DNA of 64,000 bases from Yamagishiella unicocca (Eukaryota; Chlorophyta; Chlorophyceae; Chlamydomonadales; Volvocaceae): assembly GCA_003116995.1 (NCBI GenBank), contig BDSL01000064.1, positions 434,001 through 498,000 on the forward strand, written 5' to 3'. Made by a program: the position numbers and the translations under genes. The notes under the pieces were generated by a model. The model worked only from the letters and a program-made list of their open reading frames with translations. It was not told where the DNA came from and searched no databases. Shown here in pieces: positions 33,136 through 44,681 of this stretch (the first letter of the stretch is position 1; every line of letters starts with the position of its first letter).

Positions 33136-36100
33136 TCATCGCCGCAGCTTCGGCGGGAAGACGGCCTGCCCGGATGCGTCCTTGTACGCGCAATTCGACC
33201 CGGCCGTGTCGTCCCAGCCCCAGAGACGGCCGTAGTTGTCCGTGCGTGCCGTGCTCCATGAAGGCGAGTTGGGGCACCTGGGCGAGTTGTCCCATAGGCT
33301 GCCCTTGTTGTAGTACTCAGCCACGTTGCCGCTCTGTAAGCAGGTGATAGGCGAAGGGCACGCAAGGAGGGTGGGCAGGCACGGGGAGGAGCCGGGGCGG
33401 GGCGGAAATTTGCTCGGAGGGCAGGAGCAAGGGAAGGCGCATGTTCGCTCCAGGGAAGACGCCACGCGGTTTTGCTGCTCGAGAAGCGTACGCAACCCTG
33501 CCTACACCCTCATGCGCGCAATTCACACCCCCGTGGCCGACCTGCAAATCCGAGTAGAAGAGCGGGTAGCCACGGACATCGCGGAACACGCAGCCTTGGC
33601 CGTTCTCGTAGCCCCACAGGCGGCCCTCGCTGTCGGGCTTGGCATCCCAGGCGGGCGGCTTGCTGCACCGCGGCGCGTCGAACCAGCCCGAGGAGCTAGT
33701 CACCTTGAGCTTGTAGCCGGGCTGCGCGCTCCAGTCCCCTACACGGCATCGGCGGTGGCGGCTGTGGTGAGTCATGACTGGGTGGCGATTGTGGCAGGTC
33801 ATGGTGAGGGGAGAGGTCGTGTCGCACCTGCTCGGATGTGCGCCTGCGGCGTGACCATCCGGCCGCAGCTGGTCTCATCCACAGAAGTGGCGTTGCGTTC
33901 CCCACCCCGCTGAGCTCACCTCCCTACCCAAACCCTTCCCTCGCACCCGTGATGAGGGCGGCGTAGTACAGCGGCTTGCCGTCTGAGCCGCGGAACACGC
34001 ACGCGCGGCCGTCCTGCCAGCCCCACAGGTAGCCCACGTCGTCGGGCTGCGAGGTGTCCATGGTGGGCGAGCCGGAGCAGCCGGCGGCGGTGCGCACGTC
34101 GCCCGTCGCGTAGTTGGAGGGCGCCTTGCTGGCGGACATCCTGCTGGCCGCCACGGGCGCCGACGAGGCGGCGCTGGAGCTGGCGCTGGCGCTGGCGCTG
34201 GCACTAGCGCTGGCACTAGCGCTAGCGCTGGCACTGGCGCTAGCACTGGCGCTGGTGCTCGTCCTGATGCTCGTGTTGGTCAGCGAGCGTGCCGCGCCGT
34301 TGGAGTCCTTGAAGGCGCAGCTGCGGCCGTCCTCCCAACCCCAGAGCCTGACAAGGGAAGGTGGAACAAGTAAGGGTGGAGTTGGCGGCGGCTATAGGCT
34401 GTAGGCTCGGCAGCTGCCGCCGGCATGGAAAGGACAATGATGACGCACGAAAATTAACAATGCAGCCGAACTCAGTGGCAGCCGTACACCGCATGTGTGT
34501 CGACACTGTCAGCGGACGTCCGCACGACATGCGAAGGCGGCTGCTTGCTGGGGCCTCCTGCTGCGGTTCTATAGTAATGACCGCACCTGCCCTTGTCGTC
34601 GCTCCTGGAACTGCCGGTTGTCGGATCGCTCGCGCAGGCCGGGACTGTAATCCATGCATCATTCGGGTTGGCGGCAGTTGTGGGCGCGGGCGTGCCGCTG
34701 CCCGAGCTGCTGCGGGCGTTGCCGTTGCTATCCTTGAAGGCGCAGGTGCGACCTTGTTCCCAGCCCCAGGTCCTGTGGAACATTATGTTGGGCGCATTGG
34801 ATAACTGTTGATTGGGAGCGGCTGGGTTGGACACATATGTGTGCCCTGTTTAGCGGGGGAAAAGGCGCATGATTGGGCCACTATACAGCATCTCTATCCC
34901 TTTGGCGGCTGGAGGCCCGCTGGCCGATGCTGGCGGCTTGGGGGCGCTTCGCTAAAGCCCTCTACCGAACCCTGACTTTTCCAAGCCAAACTCGCACCTG
35001 CCGCTCGATTCGGTTGACTGCACGTTTGCTGCCGTGGGTTCAGAGGCGCAGGCTGGTGCAACGCCCCACAGGTCCGCCGGGCGACCAGAGCCATCGCGGT
35101 AGATGCAGCTGGAGCCGCCTTCGCTGCTCCAGAACCTGTATGGAAGCGGCAAGGAACAACGGACCCCAGGTGGGTTCTCGCCAATGACAGTGATGGCGGC
35201 GAGTTGGCGGCGTTCAACTCAGCAGCATACGGCCTGTTCTGCTGCTACGTTGGGGAAAACGCTTCATGGCAACTTGCAAGCATGTATGTATGTACCCGGT
35301 GCGACGCATTCTTACTGCCGCATTAGTGCCCGGTCGACTTGCAACCGCGTACCTTCCAAAGCTGTCCTGCTGGGCGCCGGCCGGCGCCGGCCAGTTCTTG
35401 CAGCTGGGATAGTACGACGTGGAGTCGAGCAGGCGGCGGTGGTGATGTGCTGCAGCACCCGCTGGCCGCAGACGACCAGCGCGCATGTCCACGGTGGTGC
35501 CGGCGGCGGCGGTGGCGACAACCTTGGACGCGGCTGGTACAGGCGTGCGCGACGGAGCTTCCAACAACAGGCGCCGATGGATGCTGCTGATGTTGCTGCC
35601 GGCGGGGGCAGGGGAGGAAGATGCGGCCGTGCCATCAGCGGACACGGCCAGACCACCTGCGCCAGTGGTGTGCGGGTTGCCAGGCGAAACGTTGACAGCC
35701 TGGCCGGAAGGCGAGGACGCCACCCCAGCGGCAGTAGCAGCGCTGCTCTCACGAGCGGGCTGCATCGACACTGTCGTTGGCCCTTGCGGGCGAGCGCTGT
35801 TGGCGGCTGGCGCGTTGGCCGCGGTGCTGGCTGCGGACTCGGGCGATAGCCTGAAGGCGAGCGCGTTGCCCTGCTCGTCCTTGAAGGCACAGCTGGCGCT
35901 GGCGTCCGCCAGCCAGCCCCATAAGCGGCCGCGAGAGTCGGGAAGAGCGGTATCCAGCTCGGGCGCGGCGGGGCATCTGCTCGGTTGGTGAAGGTGACAG
36001 GGTGCAAACACTCGAGTGCGTGAGCCAGGTGAAGCTTGCTGTCCAGAGCACGCGAAGCCCCTATCAGGGCACATTCACCGTGCCCAGTTGACCTTCCCCA

Positions 36101-38397
36101 ATCTGGCCTAGTGCCGCTCCCTCATTCCTCACTTCAAGCAGCTGCAGCAATGTACCTGCAGCAATCTAGATAGATGATGGCCGTCTCCACGGGCACTGAC
36201 TCACCGCCTCGCAGTATCCCAGGTGCGCAGCGGCCGCTGCTGCAGGTCCTTGAAGGCGCAGCTGGCTCCCGCCTCCCAGCCCCACAGCCGGCCCTCGGCG
36301 TCCATGCGGCTGCCCTCCGTCACATCGCTCAGACAGCGCGGCGCCGTGACCCAGTCGTACACCGGCGCGCCGGCATCGTCCTTGAAGGCGCAGCTAACGT
36401 TGGGCTCCCAGCCCCACAGCCGGCCGCGGCCGTCCATGACGCTGGAGAACTTGGTGGGAGGCTCGGCGCATGCGGGAGAGGCTCGCCAGGTGAGCGACGC
36501 GGCGGTGGGCACGGCGCCCTGCGCGGCGGCGTGCGTGCGGTGTGAATGATGGGGGTGAGTTAGGCAGCAGGGAGGACAGCAGCGGTGGCATGTAGCTACG
36601 GAGGATATGAGAGGAAGCCCGCGGGTCGGCACCGTAGCTACGGTGGAGGGACGGCATGTTGTAGTAATATACCGGTATATTAGGAAGTTACCGGTATATT
36701 ATTAGGATTATTACTCTCACGCGCAATCGTCGATGCCCATGGACTTACGCGTGCGACCATGTCCGCTGGCGATATGGGCTGCGCGGAGCTCAGGTCGGCG
36801 GAGCCCGGCGGCAGCACCAGCGGGCTGTTATCGGCGGCCTTGTAGGCGCACTCACGGCCCGCCTCCCAGCCCCATAGCCGGCCCGACGCGTCGCTCTCCG
36901 AGATGGCGGGCTCGGGCGCGGTCATGCAACTGCGTGGGGAGGTTAGAGAGGACGTCGGAGGTGTTGTGAGGCATGTGTGGCTGCGGCAGTGTAGTGTCAT
37001 GCATGTTCTATTGGCGCGGCTGCTGAGACTTGTGCGGAAGAGGATACTTTACCCGACCCACGTCGCACGACGCCGATCCGCATCGCACGACGCCGACCCA
37101 CATCGCACGACGCCGACCCACATCGCACGACGCCGACCCACATCGCACGACGCCGACCCACATCGCACGACGCCGACCCACATCGCACGACCCCCAGCCC
37201 ACATCACAACACACCAAACCCCGGTCTCCCCACCTCGTGCTTGCGTCTGAACAATAAAAACCCATTTCACGACGTCCCTCACCCTGCTCAAGATTCATCC
37301 ATTACTGCCGCTAATCACTCGGACGATGTCCCTTGCGTTCCGCCCCCGCTAAAAAACGCCATGCAGGGACTAATCCGCCTGTACTCACGCTGGCGCCGTC
37401 AGGAAGTCGTACAGTGGGCGGTTGCTGTCCGCCGCTTTGAAGGCGCACGACAGGCCGGCCTGCTCTCCCCACAGCCGGCCTTGCTCGTCGGAGGTCGCGG
37501 TGAAAACGGACGGCGCCAGCAGGCAGCGCGGCGCAGTCTCCCAACTGAACAGGGGTTGGTTGGCGACGTCCTTGAAGGCGCATGCTGAAATGGCCGCGTC
37601 GTTGGTCGGCGACTCGGCGTTGCTGCCGACGAGGGCCCAGCGGCGACCTCGGGCGTCGGCGACGCTGTTGTACAGCGTTGGTCGGATGGTGCAGGCAGGG
37701 CTCGCCTGTATCAGGCAGTTGGGTGTTATGCGGCCGGTGCATGATGCCCGGTGTTTAATCGAAGCCTTGCTGATGTGGTTCGGGCTTCAGCGAACTGTTT
37801 TTTATTGTGCATTGTATCGGTGTACCCTCTGACCCAGTTCAGCCATCCAAGATGCGGCATCTACCGCGATTGGCTAAGCCCGCCCGGCCTCGAAGCTGAT
37901 CAGACCCGCAGTACCCGCAACGTGCGCTCTGTGCTCACCTCCCACGTGGCGCTATGCGCTATGCCATCGACCGCGCTGATCGGGTTGATAAATATTGTCG
38001 TGTTCAGTGACGGCGAGGTAAAAATGATGGAGCTGGGCGGCGTCTGTGAGGACGCAGAAGGACGGGCAAGAAGAAAAACGCGGCGGCGGAGTAAGGTGAG
38101 CGGGTGGATGTGGCGCGATTGTGCCAAACCCACATCGGTCTTTTCTTGCCGGAGCGATATTTCCGTCCGAATCAGTCCCTAAACGGGCCGTGTGCGCGAC
38201 TTGGGCTGTGCAGACAACGACATAGCTCTATGCAAAGACTCCGCTGCCGTTGCTGCCCTCACCTGCGCCTTGCTGGTTGTAGCATCAGTTGAAGCGCCGG
38301 CGACGATAGCTGTTGAACTGGAGATCATCAGCACTAAAAGGCAGCAGCAGCGCAGCGCTTCGTGGTGTTGCAGGTGCCAGGGGCGCATTTCGCGCAT
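33136..38397 (-). CDS. Secreted protein with 12 Cys/Trp 'GRLWGWE' repeats, 931 aa
   Basis: Eleven exons: 38397-38263, 38043-37939, 37705-37389, 36929-36749, 36518-36205, 35976-35353, 35135-34998, 34772-34587, 34347-33947, 33738-33542, 33333-33136 (TGA), 2796 nt, GT-AG and phase-consistent. Exon 1 encodes a signal peptide (CCCLLVLMISSSTAIVAG). The mature protein is about 12 repeats of roughly 40-60 residues with the pattern W-x2-(A/S)-P-x-C, then D-x2-G-R-L-W-G-W-E, then S-C-A-F-K-D. Each unit has two Cys, suggesting one disulfide per repeat. Linkers are Ser/Ala-rich, including a (SA)n run near 34190-34260, and contain RRLLLE and RRLLDS. I do not recognise the repeat as a named family. Secretion and low-complexity linkers suggest an extracellular matrix or cell-surface protein. 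A paralogue is divergently transcribed next door. Confidence 0.85.
34185..34265. repeat. In-frame Ser-Ala dipeptide repeat
   Basis: Alternating GCGCTGGC/GCGCTAGC hexamers encode (Ser-Ala)n in exon 9 of the 12-repeat protein and form a linker between two Cys/Trp repeats. Confidence 0.9.
37061..37197. repeat. 20-21-bp tandem repeat (CACATCGCACGACGCCGACC) in an intron
   Basis: About six to seven near-perfect units lie between exons 3 and 4 of the 12-repeat gene. Units are contiguous with no unique spacers. Confidence 0.93.
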
Positions 38398-38970
38398 TTT
38401 GGCTAGGAAAAATCAAGCCGGAGGCCCAAAGCAAAAATGTTCTACGTGCGTTCCGCCAAACTAAGGTTCTACTTCGTGAGCGGCGTTAATTGGCTGCAGG
38501 GATTTGCTTGGCGGGCCTTGAAGGGCTTTGAATGGAGCTCGCGGGGCAGTGAGCCCACGGGTTGTCAGCGGGTGGAAGGGGATCACAGATGTGTGGTAAT
38601 CACGAGGGTGGGTTGATCACGAGTAGGCACGGTATGTTCTCTGCTATCTAAGTTTGTTTACTTGAGTTTGCAGTGATTTTAGTAGCGACGGCGAGCGGGG
38701 CGATGGCGCGGCATGCCAATTGGATTCCCGCCAAAAACAAGGTGTACGGCAATGCCAGCGGCTGGCTGCAAATATAAAGCCTCTGAGATTGCGCTCTTTC
38801 CAAAATAGCACAAGAAGGCTTGCCTACAGGAAGAACCGTTCCGCTCTCGTGATCAGCGCGGATTATTTATTTAAGCCGCTTTTGCCTTCCAGCGGCCCGT
38901 CGGGTCGCTCTCTGTTCGCTAGTCTTCTCAACGCGCACACGCGCACCGCTTTCTCCTGACATCTGCAGCC
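38398..38970. promoter_or_regulatory. Divergent promoter between the two GRLWGWE-repeat genes
   Basis: A 573-bp spacer separates the two start codons. TTATTTATTTAAG at 38863-38875 is a TATA-like element about 95 bp upstream of the plus-strand ATG. No equally clear TATA was seen for the minus-strand gene. The arrangement would suit co-regulation of the paralogues. Confidence 0.55.
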
Positions 38971-41900
38971 ATGATGTCCCGCAAGTTCGCCGTCATTGGT
39001 GCTCTCGCGCTGGTGGCTATGCTGGCCGGTACGTAAAATGTTGCTAAGAGTTCCGCGTCTGGCGGTCACGTTGCCTTACGCCCAAGCTCAGGGCCGGCCT
39101 GACCGCCGCCACAGCTTATGTTTGCCGATTTGCGCCTGCCTGTATTTTTGTCGCGGTTCGCTGCGCCTTGCTGTCGGTGCCGTCTTGTGCCGCAACACAA
39201 GCCGCTCGCGGAAAGCGGCACCGACGGCAAGGTTGCCCACGAGCAAAGGCGCCGCACCTGCGCGAAACAAATGTTTAACTCTTAATCCTCCAAATCCTGG
39301 TCCGTCGTCCTTAGGCACCACCTTTGCGTCCTCTACCGGCGCTGCCACCGGGCGCAACTACCGGCGCCGCAACCTGGCGCAGTCCTCGTCCGCGAGCGCT
39401 GCCGCCGTCGCTACGTCAGATGGCAGCGGGCGGCCCTCCGTGGCCTCCGCGTCGTCTAACGCAGGCCCAGGCCAGGACGCAAGTCAGACTGTTGTGGTTG
39501 TGAACGGCGAGACGAAGGTCAACAGCTCAACCACGACCACAAAGCAGGTAAAGCCGGTAGCGGGTCGAGGGCACGGCTAACTATAGCGACTGAAAATAAT
39601 TGCCGACATTTTCCGTTGATGTCGGGCAGCCCTGTTTGATTTGCGCTCCCTAATCTGCGTGCTGACCTACGCAATGGCTTCCTAGTTGGTTTTCAATGAA
39701 CGCGGGGAAATATGCGGAATCCGGGAAATGGCAGACAATTTGAGGTATCGGGCGATCTGGGTCAGCGCGCGGCCTCCCGCGCGGCCCTCTGTGCTTAACA
39801 AGGCGATGCTGGTTGGCGCGAAATCTACGCCAAATCGATTGTTGCGTCCTTTCCCTGTGCGCGGTTCCGCCATTGTTTGCTCATAGTGCATCATTGGTTG
39901 GTTTTATGTGTACGGTCGCGAAGCCTTTTCGTCTTAAGAAGCCCCGCTATCCGTCTCTCCGTTTCCCAGACACCCAACCCCGCCTGGGACGCCGCGCCGA
40001 CGTGCACCAAGACCGCCACCGGTGCTGTGACTGTCGACTCGACCGGCCACTCGTGGGGCTGGGACAACAATGCCTCCTGCGCCGTTCGCGACGCGCCCGC
40101 TGCCACCAGCGCCAGTGATAACACCGCCGTGCCACCCGACTGGGCCAGCGCCCCCAAGTGAGTCAATCTTGCTGCAACGGGGTGAGCGTCCGCATTTTTT
40201 TACACTGGTCGATGTGGGTCAATGAGCCTTGTTCTTATGTGAAGCTCAGTATGTGGGTGCGCACTGAACTCGTTACGGTCAACAGCGTGTACTCAATTGC
40301 CGCTGGAATTTCCCTCTCCTTGCCCACTGCCCACTGCTCAAGGTGCGTGTCCGCGCCCATCGCCAGCGCCACCGCGGACGCGTCCGGCCGCCTCTGGTCG
40401 TGGGAGGGCGGCAAATCGTGCGCACACAAGGACACCGATGGCAAGCCCATCTACAACCTCCGCTACAAGGTCTGTTTGCTGGTAGCGGCGAGGGCGAATG
40501 CTTAGGTCTGAGGGTTTTTAGATCGCACAGTTAATGGGTTTTTAGATCGCACAGTTAATGGCAATTAGCTTTCCGCCGATAATGAGTGCCATTTCCACTG
40601 GCATCAGATCCTGACCGTTTGAAGCCTTCTCCATAATAATTTGGCACTCCGCGTGCCTTTCCCCCCGCAGTCCAACGGCCAGCGCCGCCGCCGCGCCCTA
40701 CTCGAGGCCGCTGCCGCCATTGCATCTGCTACCGCCACCGCCTCAGCTAGCGCCAACGGTGGCCACGCCGCCGCCAACGCTGCAGCTAGCGCTGTTTCAA
40801 CCAATGGCACTGCCAAGGCGTCCTCCTCTGCTCTCGCCACTGCCGCAACCAACGCAACGGCCCTGGCCTCTGCCGAGTCTGCTGCGCAGGCGGCTGGGGG
40901 CGGCGGCGCCGCTGCTGGCGCTGCAACCAACGCCACGGCCGCTGCGGACGCTGTTGCCGCCTCTAACACGGACGCTAACAACGGTGCTGCGTCCTCAGCC
41001 GCTGTCAACGCCAACGCTACCGCCGCCGACGCTGCCACCAAGGCCGACGCTGATGCTGCCGCCGAGGCTGATGCTGCCGCCGCCGCGAAGGCTAACGCTG
41101 ATGCCAGCGCCGAGGCCGACGCTGTTGCCGCCGCCGAGGCCGCCGCTGATGCCGGCGCCGAGACTAAGGCTGAGGCTGCCGCACACGCTGAGGCTGAGGC
41201 TGCTGCACAGGCTGATGCTGATGCCGCCGCCAAGGCTGAGGCTGATGCCGCCGCCAAGGCTGAGGCTGATGCTGCCGCCAAGGCTGATGCTGATGCCGCC
41301 GCCAAGGCTGATGCTGATGCTGCCGCCGAGGCTAACGCGGCCGATGCCGACACGAAGGCTGAGGCCAGCGCTTCCGCCGCGGCTCAGGCCGGAGCCACCT
41401 GGAGCTCCGCCCCTGCCTGCTCCGCCGAGCCGTCCAAGTCCAACTCAGTCCAGGTGGGCGGGTTTATCACTTGACCTGAAAGGAAAAGTACACCGTACAC
41501 GCCAAGAATGGGACGCTTAAGAGTTCGGATGCGGAATGCCTTCCCGGCATTGCGGTGCAACTAGCACGAGCGATTTGTGACAACGTTGCCAATGACATGC
41601 AGTGCATCACAGGTCAGCAATCAGCTTCAGACACGGACTACCAGGGTGTTGCACGTGGCGTGTGATGAGTTTTGTGGAGGATATGGCCTTGAGCGCCCAA
41701 TACACCTGGCCCGTGAATAATGTTGCACCAGTCGTTCGTGCTCCCCTCCACACCGCCTGATGTTTGCCACCCTCTCCGCCCCTCAACAGGACGCCTCGGG
41801 TCGTCTGTGGGGCGCTGATAGCAATGGCGCCAGCTGTGCGTACAAGAACAGCGACGGCGCCGCCCGCTACTACGCCGGTAAGCCGCGTGTCGTCGCTGCG

Positions 41901-43169
41901 GTTTCATGCTGAGTTTTGAGAAGCCGCAGGACTATGATGCAACACCACAGACAAGTACCAGGAAACGGGGAGGACCGGGCACCGTGGCTGAAATGCACGC
42001 AGCCTAGTATTCACAGGCTTTGCGGGCCGGCTTAAGTGGTTGAACAGGTGCACGTGGGTTCAGTGAGCCGTTTGCCTTGTCCTGACGGCCCTTTCGTTGC
42101 CTCATCCTGGTGGCGTCCCGCAGGTTATGCCGTCGTCGAGTACTCCTCTGCGCCGTTGTGCAGCGCCGCAGTGCCGCTCACGAGTGCAGTAGCTGACTCC
42201 GAGGGCCGGCTGTGGGGCTGGGAGGCGAACCATAACTGCATCTTCCGCGCTGACGTTGCCAAGGCCGCCGCTGATGCCAAGGCCGCCGCTGATGCCAAGG
42301 CTGCCGCTGACGCCAAGGCTGCCGCTGACGCCAAGGCTGCCGCTGACGCCAAGGCCGCCGCCGATGCCAAGGCCGCCGCTGACGCCAAGGCCGCCGCTGA
42401 TGCCAAGGCCGCCGCTGACGCCAAGGCCGCCGCTGATGCCAAAGCTACCGCCGATGCCAAGGCCGCCGCTGATGCCAAGGCCGCCGCTGATGCCAAGGCC
42501 GCCGCTGATGCCAAGGCCGCCGCTGATGCCAAGGCCGCCACTGACGCCAAGGCCGCCGCTGACGCCAAGGCCGCCGCTGATGCCAAGGCCGCCGCTGACG
42601 CCAAGGCCGCCGCCAACGCCAAGGCAACCGCTACCGCCGATGCCAAAGCTACCGCCGATGCCAAGGCCGCCGCTGATGCCAAGGCCGCCGCCGATGCCAA
42701 GGCCACTGCGGCAGCCACTTCCACTGCAGCCGCCGGCCCTACTGCTGATGCGAAGGCCACCGCTGCCGCCACCTCAACTGCGGCCGCCGGCGCCACTGCT
42801 GATGCCAAGGCCACCGCTGCCGCCACCTCCACAGCTGACTCCAAGGCCGCCGCCGACGCCAAGGCCAATGCTGCCGCCACCTCCGCTGCTGATGCCAAGG
42901 CCGCTGCTGACGCCAAGGCTGCCGCTGAGGTTTCAGCTGATTCCAAGGCTGCTGCTGATGCCAAGGCTCTTGCCTCCGCTAAGACGGCTGCCGCTGCCGA
43001 AGCTGCCGGCGACGCCAAGGCTGCTGCAGCAGCGAAGGCCGAGGCTAAATCTGCTGCCACTAAGGCTGAGGCCCACGCCTTCGCGGTTGCATCGCTAGCT
43101 GACTCGCCAGCCGCCGACGCCGCCACCGTTTCCCCTGGTCGCCGACTGCTCCGCACGGCGCGTCGTTAG
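38971..43169 (+). CDS. Secreted alanine-rich protein with four 'GRLWGWE' repeats, 840 aa
   Basis: Seven exons: 38971-39028, 39315-39547, 39970-40157, 40343-40469, 40671-41453, 41790-41877, 42124-43169 (TAG), 2523 nt, phase-consistent. Exon 1 is a signal peptide (FAVIGALALVAMLAG). Four copies of the neighbour's repeat occur: DSTGHSWGWD, DASGRLWSWE, DASGRLWGAD and DSEGRLWGWE, each preceded by an aPxC and followed by a C-(A/I)-x-(K/R). Between copies 2 and 3 is an Ala-rich tract of about 240 residues with AAKAEAD and AAKADAD heptad-like units. After copy 4 comes about 300 residues dominated by the hexapeptide KAAADA. NYRRRNL, RRRRALLE and a terminal GRRLLRTARR are dibasic sites. Such Ala/Lys/Asp helices resemble LEA-like or helical rod proteins; function is unknown. 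Start chosen at the first of two adjacent ATGs. Confidence 0.87.
40513..40561. repeat. 25-bp tandem duplication in an intron
   Basis: GTTTTTAGATCGCACAGTTA occurs twice in direct succession between exons 4 and 5 of the Ala-rich protein gene. Confidence 0.95.
42256..43070 (+). repeat. In-frame 18-bp minisatellite encoding KAAADA
   Basis: GCCAAGGCCGCCGCTGAT and close variants repeat more than 30 times. The first two thirds is highly regular; the last third is diverged, with AATSTAAAG-type units. All changes keep frame, and synonymous GAT/GAC variation indicates selection on the protein rather than only recent slippage. Confidence 0.95.
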
Positions 43170-44681
43170 GACAGCAGGGATTGCGCATGGCTTGGTTGCA
43201 TGGAGTATGGTAGCTGTTACGGCATGGTGAGGCCTAACACGAGCATCTGATGTGAGGAATGGGTTTACAGCGCCACCGTGCAATGTATGTGTTATATGCA
43301 TGGGAAATCGTCGGTAGAACAGCTTAGGCAGCCATGTTTGCGGACGATGATTAGCCCAGAGTACAGAATAAATGCAGGGCATGGGGGGCTGCCATTCGGC
43401 CCCAATGGGCATGGCATGGCGAAGAAGCATGTGCGTGTGGTGTGGATAGCGGCAGGACTGTTGCTGGTTCTGGGTGCGGCCTTCAGTCTCGGTTGTTCTT
43501 AGCCTCAGTGACGTCACCTGTTGTGAGTGGCGCTGTGTTATAGATAAGGACGGTATGCGTGTCCGTGTGCAGGATGTAAGGCGGGGTAGTCTTCAATTTA
43601 GCTTGTGCGAAGAACTGAAGATGCGATAAATCGTTTTGTTGCATAAGTGCTGTGTGTAAGCTGCATTAATGAGTGCCGTGTGTAAGCGGCATTAGTGCCG
43701 TGTGTAAGCCGTACTAGTGGCGTGTATAAGCCGCATTAGTGCCGAGTGTAAGCGGCATTAATGCCGTGCGTAAGCGGCATTGGTGCCGTGTGTAAGCCGC
43801 ATTAGTGCCGTGTGTAAGGTACCACATACACCAACTATCATTCACCACTTAAATTCGAACGACATATCTGCCGTACCAGCAGTCATCTCTATTTACTAGC
43901 ATAGCACGCGTCTGCCCAGCATTCAAACAAGTTGACGGTCTGCGGCCCAAAAGGAACACTTACTACCACTTAAGGTGACAAGCGTCAGCCACAACCTCAG
44001 GTTCCAATATGCTTTACCGATCTTACACGGCGTCACTGCAACGTGTGGCACGGTTGCAACATGTGCAACAGGATTTGGCATCAGACGCTATTACGGTATC
44101 CATAGTACCGGCACCGATCGTCAGCCGCATCTAAGAACGTCGGCGGCGATTCCCATCTGACACACCCTGCCACTGCGCCAAGTGAGCTACGTCGGACATG
44201 TTTAAGGATAAATACATTTCGAGACTTGACGGTACAATGCATAAAGTTTGTAAAACCCATACCATGAATGGGAACATTGGAGGTTCGTGGTCATACAACA
44301 GCCGGCACTAGTTGCTCCTCCGCAGGGTGCCCTCAGGCTCAGGGCCCGCGAGCAGATGTGAGTTCCGGCCTTGCCCGAATGTCGGCACGCACGAATACAC
44401 ACAGACCCCGGACGCCTAACCTTCAATGCCAGACCAGAAAAGGTCCGAGAGAGACGAGTATGACGATCCCTTCGCACCTGTCGCCACGCCACGTGCCCGA
44501 CTGAGGCGGGTATCCCGAGGCTGAGCCGGTCCTTGCGTTCTTGTGGGGCAACGTTCGCGCCGGGCAGCACCTACGGTAACCCAGAATCCCAACCCATTCA
44601 GCTCTTCACCCGATGCTCCGAGGGCACTCTTCTGAATTCGCACAAAACCCTAGACTGGTCACCGCCGCCCTAACCTGCCAC
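43170..44681. other. Convergent intergenic region with repeated TGTAA
   Basis: It holds the 3' UTRs of the Ala-rich protein gene (+) and the DTW gene (-). A TGTAA occurs near 43575 and repeatedly from 43656. A ttaca near 44023 is a candidate signal for the minus-strand gene. No further gene was recognised. Confidence 0.5.
43647..43818. repeat. 22-23-bp tandem repeat (GTGCCGTGTGTAAGCCGCATTA), about eight units
   Basis: Units vary slightly (TGTGTAAG, TGTATAAG, GTGCGTAAG). Most contain TGTAA, the volvocine polyadenylation signal, in the sense orientation of the upstream gene. Confidence 0.9.

Noticed and set aside
37061..37197. CRISPR-like regular repeats (also 57362-57545)
   Set aside because: Units are contiguous tandem repeats without unique spacers, in introns of eukaryotic genes, and no cas genes are present.
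40604..41353. 249-codon minus-strand Ala/Ser-rich frame
   Set aside because: It is a shadow of the Ala-rich exon 5 of the plus-strand gene.
42125..43156. 343-codon antisense frame rich in Ala, Ser and Leu
   Set aside because: It is the complement of the KAAADA-coding minisatellite; the sense frame has signal peptide, splice junctions and domain repeats.
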